Part shown: piece by piece, positions 1-10,859 of the stretch
Numbering within the stretch: position 1 is the stretch's first letter
How the letters are laid out: each line of letters begins with the position of its first letter
Source of the DNA: Peromyscus leucopus
Taxonomy: Eukaryota > Chordata > Mammalia > Rodentia > Cricetidae
Reading direction: 5' to 3'
Length of the DNA: 64,000 nucleotides
Assembly: GCF_004664715.2 (NCBI RefSeq)
Contig: NC_051086.1
Location: 72,319,486-72,383,485, forward strand
Position numbers and translations under genes: made by a program
The notes under the pieces: generated by a model
Told to the model about the DNA's origin: nothing
The model's database searches: none
Seen by the model: the letters and a program-made list of their open reading frames with translations, nothing else

Positions 1-10
1 AGGACAAAAA

Positions 11-85
11 GAAGGAAGGAAGGAAGGAAGGAAGGAAGGAAGGAAGGAAGGAAGGAAGGAAGGAAGGAAGGAAGGAAGGAAGGAG
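11..85. repeat. (GGAA)n microsatellite
   Basis: About 18 tetranucleotide units, followed by a degenerate SINE-like stretch (95-180). Confidence 0.97.
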
Positions 86-189
86 AGAAACAAAGCCAAA
101 TGTAATGGCTCATGGCCATTAGCTCTGTGCTTGGAACTCTGAGCTCTGAGGCCAGCCTGGACTACAGGGCTGTGGTAGGGGTGGGGGCG

Positions 190-477
190 TTTCAACAGAA
201 AAATCATCGCAGAAGGTGATAGATTCATGCCTCCCATGCTTTGAGGGCATTTGACTTGTTACAGCCTAGGACTCTGTGCCTCTGTCAACCATCAATCAAG
301 TGAAAATGTAGACTAGATTCCCAATCATAAAACATTCAGGAATATCGACTGCGCACACTTGGTATAAAACCTTATTTGATGATAGGCTCTGACAAAATAA
401 GAAGGAAAAAACCAGGAATGGCCGCCGAAATCTCAGAAACGGACGGGACCCAGGAGAGCAGAGAAGGGAAGTGTATG
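190..477. other. Unassigned sequence
   Basis: About 290 bases in which I see no gene or repeat. Confidence 0.4.
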
Positions 478-697
478 AGTTACTCTGCTGTTGCTGTGAT
501 GAAACACCATTGACCAAGAGCAAACTGACAGAGGAAGAGGGTTTATTTTAGCTTATGACTCCAGAGGGACAGCCCGCGATCGTGGCCATAGCCAGCTGCT
601 GCAACAGGAAGCTGAGAGATCACATCTTCAAGCGCCAGCACCAAGCAGAGAGAGCAAACTGGAAGTGTGATGAGGCTGTACCCTCACAAAGCCTGCA

Positions 698-758
<61 letters not shown>

Positions 759-885
759 CCAGCAAGGCTGCACTACCTTCCCAACCAGCACCACCAACTG
801 GGAACCGATTATTCAAATGTCTGCGCCTATGGGAGACGCCGCTCATTCACATCACCGCAGGAGGTCCCCGAATGAAGGCCGTCTA
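478..885 (-). mobile_element. MaLR/ORR1-type LTR, antisense, interrupted by (CA)n
   Basis: Reverse form of the common rodent LTR pattern: 'ctgctgttgctgtgatgaaa' with 'caccattgaccaagagcaaa', and at the other end 'attcaaatgtctgcgcctat'. Confidence 0.65.
702..756. repeat. (CA)n microsatellite
   Basis: About 27 CA units inside the LTR-like element. Confidence 0.97.
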
Positions 886-1034
886 TATTGAAGAATGGAA
901 AGTTATAGAACCCGGGGCTCAGCGGGGAGGCAAAAATCAATAGAATTTCAACTGGGATGGAAAGTTAGGGGAAATTGAAAATACGATGAAGTCAAATAGT
1001 GAAAACATAAATGAAAGAAAAAAGAAGAGTGTCT

Positions 1035-1175
1035 AGACATGGTGGCGTAGGGCTGTAGCCCTGTATTGGGAATGTAAAGGATTAGGAGTTCAAGGTCATC
1101 TTTGGCTACATATTGCATTCAAAGTCAACATAGGCTATAAGGAACTGGGTCTCAAAAAAACTTTAAATAAATAAT
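1035..1175 (+). mobile_element. Degenerate B1/PB1-type SINE
   Basis: 'agacatggtggcgtagggct', 'aggagttcaaggtcatcttt' and 'ctgggtctcaaaaaaa' follow the B1 layout with many changes. Confidence 0.6.
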
Positions 1176-1514
1176 GTTTCAAATTCCACATCAAAAAAGT
1201 ATCATAAAGCGAGAAATCCACAGGTGTCTGCTTAAGGAGTACTAGGGAATTTATTAGGATATGATTTGAGGAAATACCCTCACGGATACAGAACCGAGTA
1301 CAGCTGAAGTTGTCCTCTGTTCTGACCACAGTGAATCCACCTGGCAGTCCACTCGTGCCGAGAACCAGGAACCAGGGAGAAGGGGCCTCGTGACTTCCTC
1401 TCCCTTTCCTTTAAAGGGGTGACTTTACTTAACGACAGCAAGAGGCACCACCTCCTTTGGGCATACAGCCCAAGGTCATGGGCAGAGTGAATACCACTAC
1501 AGTATCACAAGAAA

Positions 1515-1700
1515 GCAAACGTTAGTGGCCATCCAGGTGGCTCAGCAGATAGAGGTGCTTGCGGGTAAACCTGGAAACCTTCTAAAGGTGGAAAGAGAAA
1601 ACTGACCCCTTAAAGCTGTCCTCTGACCTCCACGGGCAGGCTCTGGCATGCATGCCCATACATACTCATTGTGCAGACAGGATAATAGTAAATAATTTTA
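1515..1700 (+). mobile_element. B3 SINE
   Basis: 'ggtggctcagcagatagagg' head, 'gctgtcctctgacctccacg' body and 'gcatgcccatacatac' tail, all B3 hallmarks. Confidence 0.75.
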
Positions 1701-1804
1701 AAATAAAAGTAAGTATAAATGAGATAGAACGATGCTCGTGGTCTCATTATTGGAAACCCTGTTTATTGATCTTAGACTCAACGACCTATAATACAAGCAG
1801 GGAA

Positions 1805-1985
1805 GACCGGAGAGATAGCTCCGTGGGAAAAGGTCCTGGCTATGCAAGACTGGCAACCTGAGTTCGATCCCTGGAACCCGCTGTGGTAGGAGAGAACCAA
1901 CTCCTGCAAGTTGTCCCCTGACCTCCACATGTGCACTGTCCCACCACCACACCCCTCATCCACACAGTAAAAAGCAAAGCCTGAA
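1805..1985 (+). mobile_element. B3 SINE
   Basis: 'accggagagatagctccgtg', 'caacctgagttcgatccctg' and 'ttgtcccctgacctccacat'. Confidence 0.82.
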
Positions 1986-1999
1986 AGATGTTGTTGGAG

Positions 2000-2685
2000 C
2001 TATAAAACAAAATGAGAGTGCTTTCAGTCAAGGGGATGGGAAAGTAGACAGTGCGGCTGTGCAGATAGATGAAGGCTCAAGTCTCTTACGTCAAATGGCG
2101 TTGTAGCTGCATGTAACCTGTGCCCATCCTGTACATTAGACTTTCCCTTGATTACACACAGCATCTAATGCAATGCTGTCCTTAGGCTACAGTGTTTATG
2201 GAATGTTGACGGGAGAGGATGTGTGAGCATCACTAACATGGGTGCAATTCCTTTCCCGTCTACTTTCAATTCTACAGGGACATAGATAGATACTTATTGT
2301 TGACTGTGTAACACAGAAACCTGAAGAGAAGGAAGCAGGGAGAGCGGGGAGGCTGAGGCAGTTGCAGCCTATTCTAATGTGGCTCTAGTGAGCCTTCATG
2401 GAAGGAGCTAGTGGATGGACCAGATGTGTGAGTATGTTTCTAAAAGTGATAGCTGTAGCTGAGAGAGCAATGTGACTACATCAGGGAAATGAGCTAGAAG
2501 AGGGTATGAGTGAGCAAAGTTCTCCAATGTAGCAGAAAGTGTGTGTATAGATTTAAGATGTAAAATAAAGAAATGGTGGCATTTACTTAGGGATCGGAAC
2601 TTCAGGAACCGCAGCTCAGAAGGTGAGCAGCAGCTGCTCTGGGGATTGAGCTGGAAGAAAAGACTTTCACTGACATAAATATACC
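2000..2685. other. Unassigned intergenic sequence
   Basis: About 0.7 kb of low-GC sequence. It has B1-like scraps near 2330-2400 but nothing I can name. Confidence 0.4.
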
Positions 2686-2687
2686 CA

Positions 2688-3020
2688 GGGCTGAGGATAG
2701 CTCAATAGGTAAGGCGAGTGCTGTGTAAGTCTGCTGACCTGAGGGTGGATCCCCCAGAACCCACATAAAAGCCAGACCCAGCAGTGGCATGCCCCTGTAA
2801 TCCCAGCATCACTACCGGGAGATGGGAGGTGGAGACAAGGGCGTCTCCTGAAGCTCCGGGGCCAGCTAGCCTGGTGCAAGCAGCCGTGAAGAGAGCCAGT
2901 CTCCAGCAAAGTAGAAGGTGAGGACCAACCCCTAAGGCTGTCTTCCGATACCCACACACGTGCCGTGGCATACACACATCTACACGCACATATCACCTAC
3001 ACACATACCCACACAAAATT
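2688..3020 (+). mobile_element. B4-type SINE (tRNA/B1 composite)
   Basis: tRNA-like head 'gggctgaggatagctcaata', then a B1-like centre (tgtaatcccagcatcac) and a B3-like tail with ACAC-rich end. Confidence 0.75.
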
Positions 3021-3335
3021 CAACAGAAAGCAGTTACATGTCCTACGCTCTGTTGATGTGTGATCAATAAAATAGAGATGCATCAATCTGTGTCAGATTG
3101 GGAACCACCCTGCTTCTGCTACGGTGATACCAGGAGGAGCCTTGGCAACAAGTGCTGACACCTGAGTGGGAGACGGAACAGAGGGATAGCCTTGGCAGCA
3201 GCGTCGGGATCTGCAGGGCTAGCCCCTGCGTCTTCCTGTGGTGACTCTCCTTAGCCCTCCAACTAAGCCAGAATTCAAATGCAGGCAGTCTGCACACAAT
3301 TCCACACCACAACGAATTTTTTTTTTAAAGCATAT

Positions 3336-3488
3336 TCTTTTCTGTTTTTCAAGGCCGAGTTTCTCTGTGTAGCCCTGGCTGTCCTGGAACTCTCTTTGTA
3401 GACCAGGCCAGCTGGAAACTCATGAAGATCCATCTATCTCTGCCTCCCAAGTGCTGGGATAAAAGGCGTGCACCACCACACCCAGCTC
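3336..3488 (-). mobile_element. B1 SINE, antisense
   Basis: 'tttctctgtgtagccctggc' through 'aaggcgtgcaccaccacacc'. The flanks 'aaaaagcatattctt' near 3327-3341 and 'aaaaagcatattctt' at 3490-3504 look like its target-site duplication. Confidence 0.92.
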
Positions 3489-3499
3489 TAAAAAGCATA

Positions 3500-3874
3500 T
3501 TCTTATTAGTACTGAATATTGATGGCCTTAAAGAATGTGTTCAAATTACCTCTAAGCCATTCCATGCTGTTCCTCAGTAATCACTTTTCTATTGTTGTTG
3601 TCTTTTCTAGGCTTTGTCTCTGTGACACCCAATTTTACTTAGGTCTGATCCCTGTACAGGTTTGGAAGCATTCTTACCTGCCACAAATGGTGTTGCTTGC
3701 CTCATAATTATCTGTTTTAATGGCTGCATAATATGCGGGATCATTTTTAATTAATCACAGTACCCTGTGTTAACGGTTCATTATAATGTCAAGTATTTAT
3801 TTATTTTTTTATCTCCATTATGAGGCTGTTCCATTTACATAATGCTTTGTCAACAACCAGACACCTTCACAGTA
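3500..3874. other. AT-rich unassigned sequence, possibly old L1
   Basis: 'aatggctgcataatatgcgg' resembles reverse L1 3' ends, but the similarity is too patchy to be sure. Confidence 0.35.
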
Positions 3875-4150
3875 TGCAACAGGGACAGACATAAGCACCT
3901 TTTCCTTGAAAATGGGGAAACTGAGGACCGGAGAGATCAAGCATCATACTGACATACAGGATGGGGGGTAGCATGGGCATGGCCTTCCAGGGCCCGGGAC
4001 TCTATGCCTGCTTCTCTGGTTCTGAGCATCCCTTGGCACATTCATGGCACCCGGTCTCTTCTATTTTACAGATGGAGATGCCGAGGTCCAGAGTGAGAAG
4101 ATAACTTGCCCAGTGTTACATGGAGTCAAACTGACTCCGAAGCCCGATCT
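3875..4150 (+). mobile_element. MIR-type SINE remnants
   Basis: 'ggggaaactgaggaccggag' and, further on, 'ttttacagatggagatgccg' with 'taacttgcccagtgttacat' match the MIR core. Confidence 0.6.
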
Positions 4151-4397
4151 CTTCCTGCTAATCACCATGGCCACTAAACTCAGAGGGAATCTCCCTTCAG
4201 GCTCCCTACTCTGGATGTCACTTTCCAGCTCTCGTCCTTTTCTACCTGTTCCTACACACATCCTGGTGAGGGTTTGGCTGCCAGCTCTGCGCTTGGTTTC
4301 CGACATATACTTTGTGGAAACTCACGGCTGGCCCTGGAGCCAGCCACAGAGGACCCAGCTTTTTGATGAGTCCGTGGGTGAGTTTTGATACTTTCCT

Positions 4398-4605
4398 TTT
4401 GTTTGGGCTAATGCAGCCCAGACTGGCCTTGGGCTTACTGTGTAGTCCTGCCGGCCTTGAACTTGATCCTCCTGTCTCCATCTCCCAAAGTGCTGGGATT
4501 ACAGTGTGCACCCTCACGACCAGTTTATGCGGTGCTGGGGATTGAACCCAGGGCCTTGTGAATGCTAGGCAGACAGTCTGTCAACTGGGCTTCATCCTTA
4601 GTACT
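4398..4605 (-). mobile_element. B4-type SINE, antisense
   Basis: B1-like 'cccaaagtgctgggattaca', then ID/tRNA-like 'gctggggattgaacccaggg' and 'gaatgctaggcagacagtct'. Confidence 0.75.
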
Positions 4606-4639
4606 TCCTCCTTGCTTTTTTATTTCCAACTTTCTCCCA

Positions 4640-5010
4640 TTTGAGTGATTGGCACTTTTTCTGTGATAAAATACACACAATGTAAAATTCACTTTGTGAG
4701 TGTACAGTCACGGGCTGTTGAGTGTATTCACTGAGGGAGGCCTAGCCATCAGCATCCTCTAGCGCCACAACTTCCTGCATTTGCTCAGCAACTGCCCCAT
4801 TTGCAAGTCTGTATCCGTTAAACCCTGACCCCTCATTTCTCCATCTCTCCTCACGGGTGCCTCAGCCATCATGTTAATTCTTGACTCTATGAATTTGACT
4901 AAGTAGCTCATGTAAATGGAATCATGTAATATTTATCTTTTGTCTCTGGCTTATTTCACTCAATGCTAAATCCTCAAGATTAGTTATCCATGTTAGCAAA
5001 TACCAGAATT
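4640..5010 (-). mobile_element. Old L1 (L1M-type) 3' region, antisense, first part
   Basis: 'tctatgaatttgactaagta' and 'tggaatcatgtaatatttat' are typical reverse L1M 3' sequence. It continues at 5485 after later insertions. Confidence 0.7.
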
Positions 5011-5015
5011 TTCAC

Positions 5016-5098
5016 CGGTGGTGATGGTGGTGGTGGTGGTGGTGGTGGTGGTGGTGGTGGTGGTGGTGTGTGGTGGGGTGGGGGGTGTGTGGTGGGGG
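5016..5098. repeat. (TGG)n microsatellite
   Basis: About 17 TGG units, then degenerate GGTG/GGGG. Confidence 0.95.
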
Positions 5099-5179
5099 AA
5101 GCAAGCTGCCCAACAATCCCTGGGCGCCAACACTGGAATTAGAAGTATATGCCACCACATCTAGTTTTTTTATTTTTAA

Positions 5180-5258
5180 CATAAATTCTGGGACTTGAAC
5201 TCAGGTCACTGGCCTGCAAGGCACACACTTTACTGGCTGAGCTATCTCTACAGCCCAT
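5180..5258 (-). mobile_element. ID/B4-type SINE fragment, antisense
   Basis: 'tgggacttgaactcaggtca' to 'gctgagctatctctacagcc', the reverse of a tRNA-derived head. Confidence 0.65.
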
Positions 5259-5282
5259 GAATTTCATTTTTTAAAAACAAAC

Positions 5283-5478
5283 TTTTAAGATTTATTTGTT
5301 ATGTGTTTGAGTGTTTACTTTCATGTATATCTGTGCACCACATGTATGCCTGGTCCCAGCTGGGTTCAAAGAGGGCGTCAGATCCCCTGGAACTGAGTTA
5401 CAGATGGTTGTGAACTACTATGCAGGTTCTCTGCAAAAACAAGCGCTCTCGACCACTAAGCCATCTCTCCAACCCCAA
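5283..5478 (-). mobile_element. B2 SINE, antisense
   Basis: 'aagatttatttgttatgtgt', 'gggcgtcagatcccctggaa' and 'gccatctctccaacccc'. It sits inside the old L1. Confidence 0.9.
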
Positions 5479-5484
5479 ATTTCA

Positions 5485-5640
5485 TTTTTTTTAAAGCTGA
5501 ATACTATTCCACTGTGTGTGTTCACTGTTTGCTTATGCACACAGCCGTTAATGGTCTTAAGCGCTATTGCCAATGGTGCTGATATGAACATTGGTGTATG
5601 GGTCTCTCTCTCGGTCTCCGCTGTCTTTTAGATCTCTGCC
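5485..5640 (-). mobile_element. Old L1 3' region, antisense, second part
   Basis: 'agctgaatactattccactg' and 'gctgatatgaacattggtgt' continue the L1 interrupted at 5010. Confidence 0.7.
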
Positions 5641-5779
5641 CAGAGCTGATGAGTTTAAAGCAAAAGTCTTCCATTCTTTCTCTGGGAGTCACAGAGGGGA
5701 GTGAGCACTGTGTAGGAGTGGGTGGTTAGGAAAAAGGGCTTGGATCCTAAGTGCACGCTCGGGCATGCACATTAGTTAT

Positions 5780-6150
5780 TTTTTCTCACTACTGTGACAG
5801 AATGCTGGACAAAAGCAATTTGAGCAGGGAGGGTTTATTTGGGCTCATGCTTTGAGGAGACAGAGTCCGTCACGGCAGGAAGATGGGTGAGGAGCATGAG
5901 AAAGCCGGCCAGGTTGCATCCACAATCAGGAAGCAGATAGAAGCAAATGCCAGTGCTCAGTTGGCTTCCTCCTTGTCTGCTTTTTGTTCAGTCTGGGCCC
6001 CCAGTCCATGGGGTGGTGTCACCTACATCCAGGATGAGTCTTCCCTCCTCAGGTGAGCCTCTCTGGAAACAGCCGAGGGTGCGTCTCCTAGGTAATTCCA
6101 AATCCAGGCAAGCTGATGATGAAGATGAACCATCACAAGGGGTATTTTAA
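5780..6150 (-). mobile_element. MaLR/ORR1-type LTR, antisense
   Basis: 'cactactgtgacagaatgct', 'agggtttatttgggctcatg' and a 'cccagtccatggggtggtgt' segment follow the layout of abundant rodent MaLR LTRs. Confidence 0.6.
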
Positions 6151-6159
6151 AAACATCTC

Positions 6160-6345
6160 CTGGGCCAACAAGACAGCTCCATACATAAATGTCCCTCCTT
6201 TCCCAGCCTGGTGACATGAGTTCTACCCCTAGCATCCATGTGGTGGAAGGAACAAACCAGCTCTCACAAGTTCCCCTCTGACCTCCATTCATGCACCACA
6301 ATGAAGGAATGAAATAAACAAATTAGTTCAATATAAACTTAAGAA
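6160..6345 (+). mobile_element. B3 SINE
   Basis: 'atccatgtggtggaaggaac' and 'cccctctgacctccattcat'. Confidence 0.75.
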
Positions 6346-6351
6346 AAAGCT

Positions 6352-6575
6352 TGTACTGGGCGGTGGTGGTGCACACCTTTAATTCTAGTCCTCAGAAGGC
6401 AGAGACAGGCAGAACTCTGAGCTTAAGGCCAGCCTGGTCTACAGAGTGAGTTCCAGGACAGCCAGGGCTATACAGAGAAACCCTGTTTAAAAAACAAAAC
6501 AAAACAAAAACAAAAACAAGCAAACAAAAGGGAAAAATAAAGAAAAGAAAAGGAGAGAAAAGAAAAGAAAAGTTT
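6352..6575 (+). mobile_element. B1 SINE with long A-rich tail
   Basis: 'gggcggtggtggtgcacacc' to 'cagagaaaccctgt', then CAAAA/AAGAAA-type tail to about 6575. Confidence 0.92.
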
Positions 6576-6589
6576 TTTGATGTTCTGGG

Positions 6590-6775
6590 TTTGTTCAGCC
6601 CCACCAAAGAGGGGAGAAATATCCTCTCACAACTCATTAATAAAAGAGCATAACCCAATCTAAAAATAAGCAAAGACAGAGGGATCTTTTTCTAAGAAGA
6701 TGAGCAAGTGGCAAATGAGCAACATGAAAAGATGTTCTGTGATCATCAGGAAAATGCAAAATACGCACAGTGAGA
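6590..6775 (+). mobile_element. Old L1 ORF2/3'-end fragment, sense, part 1
   Basis: 'aagatgagcaagtggcaaat', 'aacatgaaaagatgttctgt' and 'caggaaaatgcaaaatacgc' match the usual L1 ORF2 tail by layout. The element resumes at 7346. Confidence 0.75.
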
Positions 6776-7345
6776 TAGATGCCTGCCACCCCACCCCACC
6801 CCCCTGCACAGTGAGATGCCACCCCACCCCACCCCCTGCACAGTGAGATGCCTGCCACCCCACCCCACTCCCCTGCACAGTGAGATGCCTGCCACCCCAC
6901 CCCACCCCCCTGCACAGTGAGATGCCACCCCACCCCACCCCCCTGCACAGTGAGATGCCACCCCACCCCACCCCCCTGCACAGTGAGATGCCACCCCACC
7001 CCACTCCCCTGCACAGTGAGATGCCTGCCACCCCACCCCCCTGCACAGTGAGATGCCTGCCACCCCACCCCACTCCCCTGCACAGTGAGATGCCTGCCAC
7101 CCCACCCCTCCCCCCTGCACAGTGAGATGCCTGCCACCCCACTCCCCTGCACAGTGAGATGCCTGCCATCCCACCCCCCTGCACAGTGAGATGCCACCCC
7201 ACCCCACCCCCCTGCACAGTGAGATGCCTGCCATCCCACTCCCCTGCACAGTGAGATGCCTGCCATCCCACCCCCCTGCACAGTGAGATGCCACCCCACC
7301 CCACTCCCCTGCACAGTGAGATGCCTGCCACCCCACCCCACTAGG
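6764..7345. repeat. Minisatellite of 32-37 bp, 16-17 copies, born inside an L1
   Basis: Units combine an invariant gcacagtgagat with a C-rich block (caccccaccccac...) and come in three lengths (about 32, 33 and 37 bp) according to whether gcctgcc and an extra ccccac are present. The first gcacagtgagat and the last half-unit flow into L1 sequence. Confidence 0.95.
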
Positions 7346-7720
7346 ATAACCAGGATAAAACAATCAATAACAACAAGCATTGTAGAGACCGTGGAGAAAT
7401 TAAAATCCTTCTTTACAGCTGGTGGGAAGGCAAAGTGATAGTCATTTTGGAAAACAGGCTAGCAGTTTATCATGTAGTTAATTAAGCACAGAGTTACCAT
7501 ATGACCCAAAGAATAGAAAATGGGCTCAGCTTTCACTCAAATAAAAATTGTCAAGGCTATTCACAGCAACACTCCTCACAATAGCCAAAAGGAGGAAATC
7601 ACCCAATGGCCATCAGTGAAGTGGATGAATAAATGTGGTATATCCATACCACGGAATATCATTCAAGCATGAAAAGGAATGATACATAATAGGTATGTGG
7701 TTGCCCTAACTGGGAAGCAC
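7346..7720 (+). mobile_element. Old L1 ORF2/3'-end fragment, sense, part 2
   Basis: 'ggataaccaggataaaacaa', 'gagttaccatatgacccaaa', 'cacaatagccaaaaggagga' and 'gtggtatatccataccacgg' are hallmark L1 end segments. Confidence 0.8.
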
Positions 7721-8040
7721 CCAAGCCTCATTCAGCAGGTGAATGGGTAAATAACTGTGGCACAAGCAGACAATCAGATATTATGGTGAGGTGAAGAGGA
7801 GTAAGGGACCACACTGTGAGAAGACATGTCCCTAAGTGGAAGAAGTCATGGTGAAAAAGACCCCAAATTGTGTGACATTCGGGAGCACAGAAATGGTGAA
7901 AAGACCAGCAATCGCTCTGGACGAGGGGCAAGAGAGAGCGCAGGGTCTTCAGGATGGTGAAACTTTTCTGTCTGGTACTTTAAAGGTGGACACATGTCAT
8001 TATGCCGTCATTAAAAGTCACTAAGAAAAAAAAAGTGCAA
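7721..8040. other. Possible continuation of L1, unassigned
   Basis: 'caggtgaatgggtaaataac' still resembles L1; the rest is unplaced. Confidence 0.4.
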
Positions 8041-8044
8041 AGCC

Positions 8045-8175
8045 AAGGGTGAGCCCAGCCTGGTGACCCACATCTCTAATCCCACTGCTCAGGAGGATTT
8101 CTGTAATTTTGATGTCAGCCTGGTCTACATAAAGAGTCCTGGCCAATCAGGGCTACATATACCCTGTCTCAGAAC

Positions 8176-8181
<6 letters not shown>
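8045..8181 (+). mobile_element. Diverged B1 SINE, tail expanded into (CA)n
   Basis: 'atctctaatcccactgctca', 'cagcctggtctacataaaga' and 'ccctgtctcagaacaaaa'. Confidence 0.75.

Positions 8182-8219
<38 letters not shown>
8182..8219. repeat. (CA)n microsatellite
   Basis: 19 units growing from the B1 tail. Confidence 0.96.
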
Positions 8220-8221
<2 letters not shown>

Positions 8222-8399
8222 CTATGGACTTCAGCTGATGGGTTGGCTCATTCATTGTAACCAATGTGGGCAATCTGGTGTGGACATTGATGATGAGATG
8301 TGGTGCATGGGAGGGCACGGGGATGGGTAGGGTGGGAAGCCTGTGCTTTCTGTTCAACCTCACTATGACTTGAAAAGTGTAACTGTCCCAGCAGGTGTG

Positions 8400-8625
8400 A
8401 TTATTTTTTTAAGATTAATTTTATTTTATATGAGTGGGTATTTTGCCTGCATGCATTTCTGTGCATTACACACATGCAATGTCCTCGGCGGCCAGAAGAG
8501 GGTTTTGAATGTCCCGGAAGTGGAGTTCTAGCTAGTTAGTTGTCATATGGGTGCTGGGATTTAAACCCGGGTTTGCTGGAAGAGCAATCAGTGCTCTCAA
8601 CTACTGAGCCATCCCTCCAGCCCGG
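8400..8625 (-). mobile_element. B2 SINE, antisense
   Basis: 'aagattaattttattttata', 'ggcggccagaagagggtttt' and 'gccatccctccagcccg'. Confidence 0.9.
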
Positions 8626-8639
8626 GAGTGAGGATATTT

Positions 8640-9150
8640 TAAAAAAATGAGACACTTGTGCCCTTCTCTCTGTCTGCCAGATTATTGGAAAAAAAAATGA
8701 ACCCCAAGAAATTGGAATTTCCCCAAGAATCTCATGCTGGGAAAGGAAAAGGTTGAAGCCTGGAGCCAACCAGAGTGGGAACTTGTCTCCCAGAAACAGA
8801 TTTCACCAAGGTCTGGTAATGTGCCAGACCACCATGTAAGAGAGACTGAAGCCGAGACATGGTGATGGGCGGGACCACGCCTTGATCCAGGCTGCCTATC
8901 GACTCATCCTTTTTGTCTTCTATTAATGCCAGGACCCGGACGGTGGACTTGGGGTTCACTGGGCTCCTTTGCTCCTCTTCCTAATGTGGTCACACAGAAT
9001 AAATCCCCCGCTTTCTGGTTTTCACTATGAATAAATTCATCATTAATACTTGTTTGTTTAATTGGCCAACCAAGGGGGAGCGACTAAGCCTGGGTTACTG
9101 GAAGGCGGTCAGGGCCCAGGTTCTGACCCTAATGTCTCTGGTAATGAAAG
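8640..9150 (+). mobile_element. Probable LTR of an endogenous retrovirus-like element
   Basis: 'cacagaataaatcccccgct' and a second AATAAA just after, then 'ccaagggggagcgactaagc', look like an LTR R/U5. Its limits and family are not clear. Confidence 0.35.
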
Positions 9151-9404
9151 AACTCTAACAAGTAAGTTTAAAAACAAAAGGAAGAAAGAAATCTACAACA
9201 GAGATAAGCCCCAAGACCATTATACTACTTGATAGGAGCGCACCACACAAGGCTACATACTGCCTGACTGCATTTATATCAAATGCCCAGAAAGAAGGAC
9301 ACGGGTCGGGGCACTCTAGGGCATCCATGCTAAAGGACAGAGGGTGTCTTGTTTTTGTTGTTGTTGTTGTTTGTTTGTTTTTGATACAGCATCATTTGTT
9401 GTGT

Positions 9405-9690
9405 GATATTTTGTTGTGTTCTGACAAATAAAGCTGCCGGTAGATAAGAGGGTGGAGCTAACCACTAGTTAACCAAAGAAGCTTTGGTGGTGGTGGTGGC
9501 TCATGCCTTTAATCTCAGCACTGGGGAGATGGAGACAGGAAGTGATAAGGCGGGCCAGAGACAGGATCTCGGCCTTTTCTGTTGGCGGATCTGGAGAGGT
9601 AAGAAGTCTCTGGTGGCTGCTCCTCCGCTTCTCTGATCTTTCAGGTTGTTACTCCCACATCTGACTCCTGGTTTTTATTGATAAGATTAA
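9405..9690 (+). mobile_element. Cricetid repeat containing a B1-like head
   Basis: 'gacaaataaagctgccggta', a B1-like 'ctcatgcctttaatctcagc' part, and 'ctctggtggctgctcctccg'. I have seen this composite as a dispersed repeat in cricetid genomes but cannot name it. Confidence 0.45.
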
Positions 9691-9699
9691 TTAGATTCA

Positions 9700-9810
9700 C
9701 ACTTCAATCATTGAGCAGCCCAGACTGGCCTTGAACTTTGAGTCCTCCTGCCTCAACCCCCAGAGTGCCAGGATATCCCAAGTATGACATCGTGCCCAGC
9801 AAAGGATGTC
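9700..9810 (-). mobile_element. B1/B4 fragment, antisense
   Basis: 'cccagactggccttgaactt' and 'gagtgccaggatatccca'. Confidence 0.6.
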
Positions 9811-9838
9811 TTTTTTTAAGATATAAAAAGTAGTGATG

Positions 9839-10023
9839 GGGCTGGAGAGATGGCTCAGAGGTTAAGAGCACTGACTGCTCTTCCAGAGGTCCTGAGTTCA
9901 ATTCCCAGCAACCATGTGGTGGCTCACAACCATCTGTAACGAGATCTGATGCCCTCTTCTGGCCTGCAGTCATACATGCTGTATACATAATAAATAAATA
10001 AATAAATCTTTAAAAAAAAAAAA
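9839..10023 (+). mobile_element. B2 SINE, young
   Basis: Near-consensus head 'ggggctggagagatggctca', a (TAAA)n/poly-A tail, and a short duplication (gtagtga) on both sides. Confidence 0.95.
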
Positions 10024-10480
10024 GGTAGTGAAACTGCATATATCAATGAATACACTTAAAAAATAGAACCTTGAATAAATCGTACAGCTACTCAGATAAT
10101 TAGAACTGGAAGTCATTGGGGCTGAGCCCTCAACAGCTTAGAAAACTACTGGGACTGCTGGGTGGGACAGATGCCTGGGTCATCCTGTCTCTAGTCCTGG
10201 GGAAGATGTGACTCCTGTACTGACCGAGGGTCATTACTAGATTAAAAAAAAACCAAAACCAAAAACAAAAAAACAAAAAAAAAACCAGCCTTGTTCCAGG
10301 AGCCAATAAGATCAGCAGTTAGCAAGAGGCTTTCTGATAAAGTACAGGAGCAGACTGTTGCCCTTCCTTTCAATCCAAAGGGGCCTGTCAATCACCTGGA
10401 CAGGAAAACATCCCTCATTAAAGCTGTCTATGCTGAAGATTTTAATAGAACAAAATCCTACCTTAAAAAATGTATACTGG

Positions 10481-10667
10481 GGCGCTGGAGAGATGGCTCA
10501 GTGGTTAAGAGCACTGCTTGCTCTTCCAAAGGTCCTGAGTTCAATTCCCAGCAACCACATGGTGGCTCACAACCATTTATAATGAGATCTGGTGCCCTCT
10601 TCTGGCCTGTAGGCGTACATGCAGGCAGAACACTGTATACATAATAAATAAATCTTTAAAAAAAAAG
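10481..10667 (+). mobile_element. B2 SINE, young, with 10-bp target-site duplication
   Basis: The element lies between two copies of tgtatactgg (10471-10480 and 10668-10677) and ends in a poly-A tail, as expected for L1-driven insertion. Confidence 0.96.
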
Positions 10668-10679
10668 TGTATACTGGCA

Positions 10680-10850
10680 CATAGGCTGCTAGAAGGCTCA
10701 GTGGATAAAGGCACTTGCCATGTAAGCCCGGTCAATCTGAGGTCAATCCCCAGAACCTACAGAAAGGTGCCATGAGAGAACCACAGCCCTCCCCTAACCT
10801 CCCACCCTGCCACACGCACACACTTACACACTAAACCTTTTTAAAATGTA
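10680..10850 (+). mobile_element. B3 SINE
   Basis: 'aaggctcagtggataaaggc', 'aatccccagaacctacagaa' and an ACAC-rich end. Confidence 0.75.
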
Positions 10851-10859
10851 AAAATGCAA

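Noticed and set aside
6637..7380. Three overlapping minus-strand open frames of 205-247 codons (GWGGVASHCAGG-type repeats)
   Set aside because: They translate the L1-derived minisatellite in all frames; no start context, domain or splice support.
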